The notes under the pieces were generated by a model that saw only the letters and a list, made by a program, of their open reading frames with translations, did no database searches and had not been told where the DNA came from. A stretch of DNA of 64,000 nt from Branchiostoma floridae (lineage: Eukaryota; Chordata; Leptocardii; Amphioxiformes; Branchiostomatidae): positions 30,262,620 through 30,326,619 of the forward strand of contig NC_049979.1 in NCBI RefSeq assembly GCF_000003815.2. Reading direction: 5' to 3'. Positions within the stretch are counted from its first letter, which is position 1. Each line of letters begins with the position of its first letter. A program made the translations under genes and the position numbers. Shown piece after piece: positions 33,440 to 44,771 of this stretch.

Positions 33440-34181
33440 TTAATCAGCGCAAATGTAAGACAATAGCAGATTTACATGCTCCTTGATAACATCCTCGGGT
33501 GGATGCAGAATAGCGTCATGCCACATAGACTCCGACATTTCCCAGACATCTAGGATCGCAACGTTTACGTCTTCCAAGATTTTTTTAACTTCCAATAAAA
33601 GTTGGTAGGAATACCAATCGCTGTTTTCTACAAAATGACGGAGCCGACCGTGGTGATTGGTATTACTAGTTCGCCAGATGACCATTGTGTCTGGATAACG
33701 GCTGTGCAGTCTTTCTATGGCATGACGAATGCCCCAGACTCGTGAACGGAATGTTTCCATAGGTTCAGCCATGTAGTGTGCCCATAACCCTAAAATTATC
33801 ACAACATCCGGTCCTCCTACAATGTCATCAATGCCCTCTGCTACATAACTGAGCCTGTTAACTCCTATTGTCAATTTTGCGTTGGTAGGAAATTGATGAA
33901 ATAAAAATGTCAAGTTGATGTTATATTCATTGTTTACTGATGATGTTCTGTAACGGTCAGGTTCCCTGTTACCTAAGCCAAGGAAAGTTGTTAAATATTT
34001 CCACCACTGCTTTGTCGTGGAATCCCCCAGAAAATGCAATGATTTGTTTCGCAGACACTCTAACATTGATCGAGCTGAGGGAAATCGTCTTGTTTGGCAT
34101 CTTAGGCCGTTCCAGGTTCCGTTGAACCAATAGCCTTCTGACACTGTCTCTGGCAGGCGAGGTGCGCAGAGTGGTAGGGTG
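33440..34181 (-). CDS. NXPE exon 3 (PC-esterase domain)
   Basis: Reads TLPLCAPRLPETVSEGYWFN, then the GDS block, then WAHYMAEPMETFRSRVWGIR and VIWRTSNTNHHGR, ending NLLLSYICAD. Stop TAA (33442-33440) lies inside a MITE target TTAA. The acceptor is uncertain. The good-looking TTGCAG (34187-34186) gives the wrong phase for the exon 2 donor. Only the weak GGAAG|C (start 34181) keeps the frame, unless a small exon has been missed. Confidence 0.75.
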
Positions 34182-34432
34182 CTTCCTGCAACTCCTGGTC
34201 ACACATGGACAACATCAAACATATGGTAAGTATCCGTGAGTAATTCTTTTAGGTAAGAGAATCACAGAATGACAATGTTTAAGTTAACATAACCAAGTCA
34301 TAAATTCATATAAAATAAATTCATGAATTCAATTTTGTATCATTTACATACAAGACAATACTTAACATTAAGCACCTTACAAATGACTTTATTTTTTTGT
34401 TTAGTTGATTGCACAAGGTAATACTGCACAAA

Positions 34433-34779
<347 letters not shown>

Positions 34780-34781
<2 letters not shown>

Positions 34782-36230
34782 GTGTGTGGCGCATATTGTA
34801 CGCAGGGAAGGACGGATGTTTCTTACAGATGGCGACTGGTTCCGCGCGTCCCCAGCGACCGCCCGCGCACGGGAATGTCGGAAACTGATATTTCATGGCA
34901 TGACCTTAGTTTTGGTATTTTATGAATATTGGTGGCGGAATAGACTAAAAACATAGCAAAGACACTGCGGGTTGTGTTTGTAAGGCGACGGCCAAGCGGT
35001 CGCCTACGGAATCTGGGACCTGGAAGTGATGTTAAATCAGCTCTGCCGATTTTGCTGGCCTTAGGGTTAGTTTTGCCATGTTGGCTAGCGGTACATGTAG
35101 AGAAAAATACAAAGTTCAGAAAGAATAAGAAGGTAATATCAGTGGAGAGCTTTAGCGTAAGAACAAAAAGCCAACCGACTGTTACATTAACTGGGGGCGG
35201 AGAATAAATGTGCACATCATAAGGACAAGTTCGCACAAAAAATTAACTCAACTAGAAGCGAACAAAACACATTTATTTCCCGCCTTCAAAGGTGTAAACA
35301 AATCAGCTATTGTTGTCAGTAGTTAAATTGGTGATTGACATTGGTTTCCTCATCAATACGCATAGATTGCTGGTTAAGATTTTGGGGAGCTGTTTTGACA
35401 ACTGTGTCTAAAAGAAATTTTTAAAAAAGAGCACTTACGAATGCCTCTAGTTCGAATTTTGATGCTAGATGACGTTTCTTCCAAGCTCAGATCCCTACGA
35501 TGCAAATTACAAGAAAATGTTGTTAGAGCCATAATTTTGGATACTGAATAGTTTTTAAAACCCATGTCCTGCTGATCCTACTTACATGCGAAATGCACAT
35601 ATTTGACCATTACCATCCTGAGCTGTATTTTTGTAACCGTTGTAGTTTTTTTTTTCATGTAGAAACTGCTTAACACTGCAAATCCTATGTGGGGCTGTAA
35701 ATCGTGCAGCAGCACAGAACAGGTCAAGCTTTAATTTTGTGACGAGTAAATCAGCTCTACAAGGTTAAACTGGCCAAAAATCACCAGCAGGAGAAGGGTT
35801 TTCAACTGAAGTTAATAAAACATTATATATACTATATCTCTAGTACTGTCTACTAAACAAAAAAGCCGATTAAGACCATATTGCACACGAAGCTGTAATT
35901 CTAAACCAATTTTTTTAACAGCTACAGGATGTTTGCACGACATAACATGTAGGAATCAGTGATGAGAAAATGTTATTATCAGAGGAAGCACACTCTCGCT
36001 ATTACGATCCCCGTGTCTGAATTCCCGCAAAACGCTTTTTCACCTCTATCGTAGTTTAACACATATCCGTTTCTTAAATAGCATCTAGGGTAATTTCAAA
36101 CAAAACAAGCAATTCAAAAACACTATCAGTGAAGCTAAAGTACCTTTTTTCTAAAACAATGACTATACTTTTAGGTGAGCTAGCGTAAATCGTAATTTGC
36201 CAAGCTTAAATGTGACTTCGCTCTTTGTAA
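34780..36230. other. NXPE intron 2, 5' part
   Basis: A GC-richer stretch at 34800-35060 (gcgacggccaagcggtcgcc forms a small inverted repeat at 34984-35003) may be another element. The rest shows nothing. Confidence 0.35.
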
Positions 36231-36240
36231 TGGTAGTTAC

Positions 36241-36950
36241 CTGGGGAACATTTTCTTTTCATCTGCAGTGAGCATCTCATCCTGCACGGATAAAGTGCCC
36301 TTATTGTCACGATGACACACTGTTATTGATGGACAGTGAATTGGACGTTTTGGACGTTGGCAGTAGAAGGAAACATTTATTGTCGGTTTGGAAAAGTCAT
36401 AAAAGTCGCGAAGATTGACGCGGTTAACAATATTACTTGAGCAAGGCGTCCACTCAGAAATGTTTCTTGTTTCATCCAGAAAGCACCACACCATGATTCG
36501 TCTCGCCGGGACTGTGTCTCGTATTCTTTTCAAAACCTGCACAGCCTCGCTCGAATGTATGAGTTGCACTGAAACTGAGAGTATTCCCGGCCAACTGAGA
36601 AAAAAGCTGGCGATATATGTCCCATTTTTAAAGTCTGTAACTCTTCCAGCGGTGCTTGCCTGAACCGGGATGGTGCTGTAAAGCTTGGTTCGAAGAAAAT
36701 CTCCTCCATATGATTTTGCACGGCCTTTTGAATCCTTTGTGACGATTTTGATCAAAAGTTATTTTCCAACTTGGTACACCGGTTGGGGGTTGACCACACT
36801 AACAAATAATGTTTGAGTGACCATATTAAAATTAACTGAACCATTTTTGTAACGCCAATGGGAAAGGAGTTTGTCTTCTCGGTTACTTTTCGACTGAACT
36901 GGTAATGGCGTTGGTTTAGTCCTTATCCTTCGGTTACTCCTTAAATGATT
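36241..36950 (-). pseudogene. NXPE exon 2 (Ig-like neurexophilin region) with premature stop
   Basis: Acceptor ttttttttcag|AAT at phase 0, donor CCCCAG|GTAACT at phase 2. Homologous sequence lies on both sides of the TAA at 36761-36759, in the same frame, so only one base change is needed to explain it. Confidence 0.8.
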
Positions 36951-37030
36951 CTGAAAAAAAAAAATATTTGATGTTACATAATTTTGTGCTCGTCCTTTGT
37001 GCTCGTCCTTATTCTATTTAAAAGATTGAA

Positions 37031-37195
37031 ACCTAAGGAAAAAAATACTAACATTTGCTATCAGATACAGCATGTCTTTATCTACTATTTTTAAAGTATT
37101 GCAGTTTACAGATGGAAAACTAAGGGGAAAAAAACTAATGTTTGCAATCAAATACAGCATGGCTTTATCTACTATTTTCAAAGTATTACAGTTTA
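37031..37195. repeat. Two-copy tandem duplication, about 88 bp
   Basis: 37031-37108 and 37119-37195 share 'atacagcatg.ctttatctactatttt.aaagtatt' with about 85 per cent identity by eye. It lies in NXPE intron 1. Confidence 0.75.
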
Positions 37196-37288
37196 AAAAC
37201 ACCTTACAACTACTTGATATCCTTAGATTCCCTGTAAGTATATCAATTGATAAAGTTTACACAAAAAATATGTATTGATAATAGCTAC

Positions 37289-37360
37289 CTGATACAACAT
37301 CGACGAGAGGAAAGCCAGGCAAACGATTAAAGCTACGACTGGTAGCTTCAATTTCTCCAT
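37289..37360 (-). CDS. NXPE exon 1 (signal anchor)
   Basis: ATG at 37360, encoding MEKLKLPVVALIVCLAFLSS MLYQ; donor TATCAG|GTAGCT, phase 0, matching exon 2. Confidence 0.7.
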
Positions 37361-37854
37361 TGCATTCAGAGCTGAGCTGTTTAAATATTGAAAAACAAAA
37401 ACACTTAAATGCTTCTACATTTTTTTACCAACAACACCGAATTAAGCTTATCAATAGTTCATCATTTACAAGGATGTATCACTCCTTCAACTAAAGAAAT
37501 TGTGACCATGAAATGACTGTGAAGCTAATGGACATCAGAACAACGGGTGTCTGCCTGGACCAATGGCAGACTCTCGTAATCCTAATTTTGCAAAGAAAGG
37601 GCCAACGAAGAGACATCTTCTATTCTATATTGGTTGGCAATATTGTTTCAAATAAAAGGTACAAGATGGTCGTCTTCCCTATGAAATCAGATAAAAGGTA
37701 TTTCCTAAAACATATGCTTGGCATTTGTAAAATAATGTGAGATGTCGTACACATGGTGTGCTGTGGAAGATTACAGGACTCAATGAACTTGTGGATATTC
37801 ATGAAGGGTAATTTGAAAGCAGCTTGCTACTTGTCTTTACTAGAATTGACCAAA

Positions 37855-38417
37855 AATCGTTTTATTTTTACCAAAATTTGACAATTTCAATTTAAACAAA
37901 ATTTTCTTGGTAAACTACACTTGTTTTCTGACAACAATTAGATTCTATAAAATTCGATGTAATTTTCATGACTTAAAATTTATAATTTATGCTAATTTCA
38001 TGACGTCATTGGTCAAAATCTAAGATGGCCGCCCTGATTAGACAAATGACGTCATGATGTCGTCAAATTACATGTTGATGACACAGAAATTTTTGTGATG
38101 ATTTACGTTTACATTCTTATTATTGTCTGAAAGTTTGGTAGTCATACTGTAAGTGGTTAAGGCGTAAACCTCCAAAGTTTGTTTTAAAAACTGCACATTT
38201 TTGCTTGGGTCCGTTTGGACCCCAGAGGGACTGAACACAAACTTTCTTTATAATTTCCACATTATTGTAACAATCTTTGCGAAAACTTAGGAGAAGATAT
38301 AAGACATATTGACTGACAAAGTCACGGAATGATTTTTTCTCCAGATTAAAAATGTTCAAATGGCACTTCAAAATGTACGCCTGGGGTCCAAATTGACCCC
38401 ACTCGGGTGTTTGAGGG
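37855..38417. mobile_element. Family-B MITE, 3' half
   Basis: It ends GGGTGTTTGAGGG before TTAA (38418-38421), and its interior equals the middle-to-right part of the B copy at 26859-28565, uninterrupted by family A. The left half is missing. Confidence 0.65.
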
Positions 38418-38648
38418 TTAAAGTAACCCAAACCTAGGCAAAAATCCCTGTATTGTATGCCCAAAATTATATTTGTGTCCTTTCAGTTAATATCTAATTG
38501 CTATTGTCGTTGGTGGGGCCGACTACTCACTCTTTTCAGCCAGGGGCTATTCAGCTCATTTTCTTCCATTTGCATTGACTTGAAAATGAAGCCACTTTTA
38601 CTCTGCATTCAAACAAACAATTTGAACTAAGAAGTGTTCCATTGACTG

Positions 38649-38870
38649 CTAGTCGTAAGCTGCAGGAAGGCTATTTATCTTAAGACTGTACTCCAGCAAC
38701 CTAGAGTAGTCAGCAGTGGTCTTTGCTCTGTGTGGATGGTTCTTGTAATCTTGCAAAATGGCAATTGGTCCAACATTGAAGAGGTAGGATATTGCAGATG
38801 GATGGAGGGTGGTGTCCTTATATCTCACAAAAATAGAGGTTGTCTGGAATGATGACGAAGCCAGTTTTTC
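38649..38870 (-). other. Open reading segment without start codon, unrecognised
   Basis: 73 open codons between stops, reading YKDTTLHPSAISYLFNVGPI and LQDYKNHPHRAKTTADYSRL. The composition looks protein-like, but I do not recognise the family. It could be an exon or a transposon remnant. No clear acceptor was found. Confidence 0.25.
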
Positions 38871-38879
38871 CTATGGCAA

Positions 38880-40310
38880 TTATAACTCCCAACATGATGA
38901 CGCTGCCTCCTCCACTAAACGCTGAACGTTACTCTTGCCGTGTCCTTGCCGCTCCTCAACATCCAATTGCCGAGAGGGCAGATAAGCTCTACTCAAATGT
39001 TCTAAAACAGACATGAATATTCTGTATACCAAACGTGACGAGAAAAGAGCTCTGTTCTGCTAAGACAAGCTTATGGTCTAAATCAGGGGTCATGTTGGGC
39101 TACCTGGATAATCACGTGTATCTGTAGTTTGGAGAGGCCAATTAACTTCAAATATGGACCAATTCACTTCAAATTTTCAGGAAAGTTTGACCAAAATCCC
39201 AAGAGTCAAACAAAGATATTTGTTACTTTTGATGAAAAAACTGCTTAATATATCCATGATTGATAATAATATAAAACAGAATGTATACCTTGGTAATGAT
39301 AACGTAGCAGCTCCCCTACTTCTTGCTCTCCACAGGTTGTAAGTCCCATACAAGTTGTTAGACAACTGACTTTCTGTATGTGTTGTCCCTGTAACGTTTC
39401 TACCGCGGAATAACGCTGTTAACTTAAATATGCGCGCATGCGTGCTGCTTTCCCGCGTATAACCTAGTCAGACGTCCGGTGTATAAAGCCTTGGGTCTGA
39501 GAGATACTGTGGATTTTAAAGGGGTGTCAGGTATCAGCTAGTCAGGTATACTAAATGTATAACGAATCTATTAGTAATACATTGGATTGGATTGACAGGA
39601 TTGGTTAACAGATTCCATCATAATTTTTTTTTAAATATATGATTCCATTGGTATCATCCCACACAAAAGTTAGATATATCATCGTTTGATATATCATGGT
39701 TGCAAGACAGAATAGCAGAAAATCCACTGTATATAGTTTATAATTAATCTTGGAGCAACAACCGACTTTTCTGAAGTGCATTAAAAAATTGTTATAGTTT
39801 GCTAAAATGTATTAATAAAATTTAAATTTGCCAAGCTAAGATGGAAGACACCGAGTGATATCTTACATGTGTAAGGCGTCATTTTAAGACGTCGTTGATA
39901 TTGCTTTTAACAACAGAAGTTGTAGCACACATTAATATTGTTTATTACAGTAACACACATTAATATTGTTCTATTTCCGTTGCGATTATCTGTTACGAAA
40001 TGTTTTGTTTTTTATAAATTTGGGTGCTGGATATAAGATGGCGGAGCCCAACTAACATCTAACTGGTATAATTATAACGTCTTTAATATGGCTATCAGCA
40101 GCATAGGTAGTAACAAACATTATCATTCTGTTTTCTGCACCTACCGTTGCATTTGACAATACCCCTTTTCATGGTTCCAGCCAATAATATAACTATTACG
40201 CAGTGTTACACTTTTAAATTAATCAAAATAAGTTAGAACCCCACATGTACATGATTGACCGAAAAAGCCCGATCTGACCAACTCAAGACAGAATGGTTTG
40301 CTTCATCGCA
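38880..40310. other. Intergenic with reversed family-A fragments
   Basis: 39830-40210 repeats A-internal phrases in reverse (aagatggcggagccc at 40035). The 39400-39500 stretch is GC-richer. No gene seen. Confidence 0.4.
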
Positions 40311-40319
40311 CACCGCACC

Positions 40320-40560
40320 ACCGCACGTGTAGGGGTTATCTAACGTGCATGGAGTGTGTCTCTACCTATACACGGGACCTCTATTTAACTTCCAATCCCC
40401 AGAATGGCCCTAGCCTAACAAGGTACTCATTTTCACCTGAGTAAAGTAAGGAAAGTCGTGTTAAGTGCCAAAGGGCACAAACTTGGTAACACGCTGCAGG
40501 ATTTGAACTCAAAACCTGTCGATCCCGCCAAACACGCTGTGTTACGCGGTCTCAAAAATA
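40320..40560 (-). mobile_element. tRNA-derived SINE, partial
   Basis: On the minus strand it matches the SINE at 53381: a B-box-like GAGTTCAAATCC, then TTTGTGCCCTTTGGCAC, AGGTGAAAATGAGTACC and GGTCCCGTGTATA. The A box region is diverged and there is no AATA tail. Confidence 0.7.
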
Positions 40561-40704
40561 ATAGAAAAGCTATGAAAGTCTTAAAGAAATATATTTAAAA
40601 AGAATATAAACAAAAATTTATTTAAAAATTAAAACTATAGAAAAAATATATCGAAAGTGTAAGAATTTGACCAAAAAAAAGAAAAAAATATGTAAAAATT
40701 TAAG

Positions 40705-41445
40705 ATAACACTAAACAGACCGGGAAGGAGGTTTTTGATGCCTGTACCAGCTTCAATGGCATATAGCGCCTGAATGGCTTATGCTTAGGCCACCGAACTT
40801 GGTAACTTTTAAAAAAAAGTTGATAGCAAACATTTTCAGTGAACAAATTTTCTAAGTTGCAAATCTTCATCATTTTTTAAGTTGCCATGGCAACGGAATT
40901 CTGACAGACAAATTTATTACGATATTTTTTAATTTTGTATTAAACATTTAAGTTTTAAGGTTTTCTTGGCAAATAACAATTGTTTATCACATCTTATAAA
41001 ATCCAACATACATTTTAGGACTCAATATTCATAATTTATGCTAATTCGATGACGTCACCAGTCAAAATCCAAGATGGCGGCTGATATTACCTAGATGACG
41101 TCATAATGTAGTCATATGACATGATAATGGCACAAAAGTTGTTACAATAGTTTTGGCCTACGTGTACATCATTCTCTGAAAATTTCGTGATCCTACGATA
41201 AGTAGTTTAGGAGTGGGTCGCAAAAGTTTGTTTAGAAAAATGCGGGGGTCAGTTTTGACCCTATTGGACCATGCATAAACTTTCGAGGATAACTTTATCA
41301 ACAATGAGTCAATCTCGGTAAAAACGTATAAGAAGTTATAGGACAGATGTACAAACAAACTCCTGGAAGGAAATATGTTTTCGACCCAAAATGACATAAT
41401 GGCACACATTGATGTCAGTTTTGACCCCATACGGTGGTTTGAGGG
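40705..41445. mobile_element. Family-D MITE, left-truncated
   Basis: The right terminus CGGTGGTTTGAGGG precedes TTAA (41446-41449). The interior matches the D copy at 60189-61150 in reverse. Contains gttgccatggcaacgg (40881) and ccaagatggcggc (41069). Confidence 0.65.
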
Positions 41446-41689
41446 TTAAGGTTATTTCCGTAATTTTGGAATTTCCGGATCCTAAAGAATTCCAATGTAG
41501 GATTTTCCACAAATGCTAATAGTTTTGGTAGGGATACTGCTGTAAAATTGGAGATCTCCGGATACTAATTAACCCCAATATTGGATTTTCTGCGAATGCT
41601 AAATCGACTTTCTATGAATATTGTCGTATATTTGAATCAATTGTATCCTAAATAATTCCAACATGGTGTTTCCCGCGGATATATAGTCG

Positions 41690-41754
41690 CAGTTATATGA
41701 CGTCAAAGTTGGCGCAGGCACTTTTAGCCCCCCCCCCCCCCCCGTCAGATAGGG
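41690..41754. mobile_element. Right end of a family-A MITE
   Basis: A C16 run, then GTCAGATAGGG and TTAA (41755-41758). Confidence 0.6.
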
Positions 41755-42235
41755 TTAAGATGACTGCAGTTCGATTTGTTAGTTATTTGTGTGCTTCAAA
41801 TGTGTTTCCTGTAGGTAGCCTTATCATGCTGAAAAGTACCTTCAATTTACTTCTATGCCTTATCAGCCAGTGGGGTGCCTGTTACCCTTTTACTGCAGTT
41901 TTTCAACCTATTGTATAATCTTGAAAATTACAAGAGTTCTTGCAGTTTTGGATCGAAAATAACCCCACTTTATTCTTAGTCTTACAAAATAGACAATGCT
42001 TATAAAAGTATTCTGCTTTACCCTAGGGGACCAGCCTGCTATGTAGTTTACACTATCAGTGTCTATGGACTTTCTTTGGCTTGTTTTCTTTTTTTTTAGT
42101 TCAGGACAGACACCGGTAATCCAAAATGATGATGCAAAAATGTTAAATATTGGTTGAATATGTATAAAATACATTTACCTCACTTATTTTGTGTGTAAAT
42201 TGTTATTTACCTTTGATTTACCTTTTATTTTATTT

Positions 42236-42490
42236 TAGCCGAACGTCAAGAAATCAAATAGAAATGAAGTAGACAATGAAAACCACCCTCTTGTTCCATT
42301 CTTGGCTTTCATCAAAGCAGTGGGAACGAACATGTAGGACTGAGTGGCAAAATCCACACTGGGAACAAATTTTCCGACCTCTGTGCTCCATGTCAAGTTA
42401 GTGTTGTTCCTTGTTTCAAACTCAACAAAAGAAACTTCTCTTCACAATATGCCCTTACAACAACTAAGTTTGGTGAAGTGTTGTTCTTAC
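42236..42490 (+). pseudogene. Possible piggyBac transposase C-terminal remnant
   Basis: In one frame the text GNKFSDLCAPCQVSVVPCFK resembles the cysteine-rich C-terminus of piggyBac transposases (C..C then VPCF). Stops lie just upstream and no catalytic Asp region is seen. The call leans on the many TTAA-type MITEs nearby and is weak. Confidence 0.2.
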
Positions 42491-42818
42491 TATGAGATTG
42501 GAGTTTATGTTATGATGTTATGTTATGTTATGAAATCGCCCTAGTTTATTACTAAACATTACTATTCTAACATAAACCAATAGGGCTGCGCGAGCACCGA
42601 TCTGTTAAAGGTGACACGAACCATGTGTTCGCGGACCATTTATCACACTGTGGTTTGTTGGAGGTGACGAGAACCTTGTCTGCCTTCATATTACGTGGGT
42701 CTAGTTATACGGAGCTCAATGGAACTCTTCATAGAGGTCTGAATATTTTTGAAGCGACATGAACCACGTGCACATCTTTACATTCATAATGCTCAGAGAT
42801 TTCTAGATCCAGCTGGAT

Positions 42819-42873
42819 GGCTGCACAAGCAACCTCTATGGAAAGCCCATTCACGGAGGTTGCTCGTGCAGCC
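42819..42873. repeat. 18-bp hairpin (one mismatch, 19-base loop)
   Basis: GGCTGCACAAGCAACCTC (42819-42836) pairs with GAGGTTGCTCGTGCAGCC (42856-42873). It lies in otherwise unassigned sequence. Confidence 0.7.
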
Positions 42874-43075
42874 CCATTCTCACATAAACTGTGGAGAATT
42901 ACAAAAGTATCGTCCAAATGAAAGTGGATCTAACCAACTCTGCGAAAACGGGGAAGGGAATTACCAGAGCAGCCTCCATTGTTTGCAATGTAAAATGCAA
43001 AAGGCCGTACGTTTGAAATATCAAATGTAGGTATACATTATTTAACGCGAGAGTTTAGTATAAATGTTGTTTTAA

Positions 43076-44014
43076 CCCTCATCCGACCGTTACATTTTTA
43101 CGACGAATCTGACCGTATGGGGTCATTTTTGACCCCATTTTGTTTTGCTCATAGACATATTTTTGCTGGCTTATTTTGTCATTTCTATGTATTAACTGTT
43201 TCACTAATCTATGAAAAATATTTTGACAAGTTTTCGTGTCAGTAATTATTACTCATTATCATAATTTATGCAGAAAATGAGGATAAAACACATTTGCTCT
43301 GAAAAGCTACCATACGCAACTTACTTAAACAATGTTTTGTCTTATCAATTTTTAAACAATAATTGTGATGATGCAATAATACTGATTGCATAATAATGTT
43401 ATTTAACAAGAAAGAATACAATATTTGTGAAAAGTAACGAATTTATTACTTAATTATGCACCATATTCCGCCATCTAAACACATACATACAATAACTCGT
43501 CTATTTTCCCGCAAAGATCTTTCTTGTAGGTTCCTTCTGCACATTCTGTCCATAAATTGTTTTTGAATTAATTAGAAACATTTTCACTTTCATTAGCATA
43601 GGTAATTAGTGCGTATTATCATAATTTATGCAGAATGTCGAAAAACTGTATTTTACACTAAAATACTAAATTTCTTTCAAAATATTCGGTGTTTACTCAT
43701 CTAAGCAACTATAACTTGTTGGTGTAATAGCAATGATGAGGAACGCCTGTTATTTTATTGAAATGTCTTTATATTTATGTAATTAATGATTCATAATTGG
43801 CTGGGGTCAATTTTGACCCCACCGAACAAGACACAAACTTTCAAGTATAGCTTATACAATAATGGGCAAAACTTGGTGAAAAAATGGTAGATGTTGTAAG
43901 ACATGTATAAAGATAAATTCATGATAGGAATTTTTTCTTTGATGAAAAATGTTCTTATGGCAGATTAAAATATACGCCTGGGGTCAAAAATGACCCCATA
44001 CGGTCGGATGAGGG
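43076..44014. mobile_element. Full-length family-C MITE (939 bp)
   Basis: CCCTCATCCGACCG at the left and CGGTCGGATGAGGG at the right, perfect inverted ends, flanked by TTAA on both sides (43072-43075 and 44015-44018). Internal near-palindromes of the type 'ggggtca.ttttgacccc' lie beside both ends. Confidence 0.85.
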
Positions 44015-44018
44015 TTAA

Positions 44019-44767
44019 AGGCGTTACCTTTCCCTGAAAACGTACACCTATAAACGCCGGGACCTTTACCTCTCTAGGGGCGGTGGATGGTATTACCCAC
44101 ACCGAACAACATCCAAACGACGTTTATGGCTTCCTGGTCTTGTCAAAACTCAATTACGATGTACTTCAACCTACTACGACTTCAAATTAGTTCACATAAA
44201 TGTTTCTTATACGACTTATGTTCCCCACGTACTATGTATTTTCTTAGAGTGTGTTCTAATTTGACTCCATCGTTACAACTCCAACGTCGCACTTACCTAA
44301 ATTATGGTCTAATTGTACTGTGTCTAATCTATGAGTACGACGTGCTAACCTACGCACATTTTAGCCCTATTAAGGGCGCTTAACTTCAAGCACTATAAAT
44401 AAGGCATTAACTTGCAGATACTTTCTCAAATGATGTTAAACTATTTGAATTCATAATGCCGCAAGTTTGAAATCATTAATTTTTGTAGAATATTTGAAAT
44501 GCTGATCAAGATGTTTTCAAAACGTAGATTCCACCATTACTCATCATTTCAAACTTTGAACATCGTAGAGCGATGTGACAATCCCTTACATATAGAATCC
44601 GTCATAATCGTACTCCTCTAAACATGTAAATTCTGTGACCACTTATATTTAGAAGACGAGACACATTTCGTACTTGACTTTACCTTACATGGATTTTAAC
44701 GCCAATCTCTATCTAAAATACTATACATATAGGCAGTATTTGTAAGAAAATGTCTAAGAAGAATACT
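44019..44767. other. Intergenic, nothing recognised
   Basis: AT-rich sequence between two MITEs; a 98-codon plus-strand frame at 44087-44383 has no recognisable motif. Confidence 0.35.
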
Positions 44768-44771
44768 TTAA

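Noticed and set aside
34974-35236. Overlapping frames on both strands in the GC-richer patch
   Set aside because: No motif and no splice context; likely a consequence of base composition.
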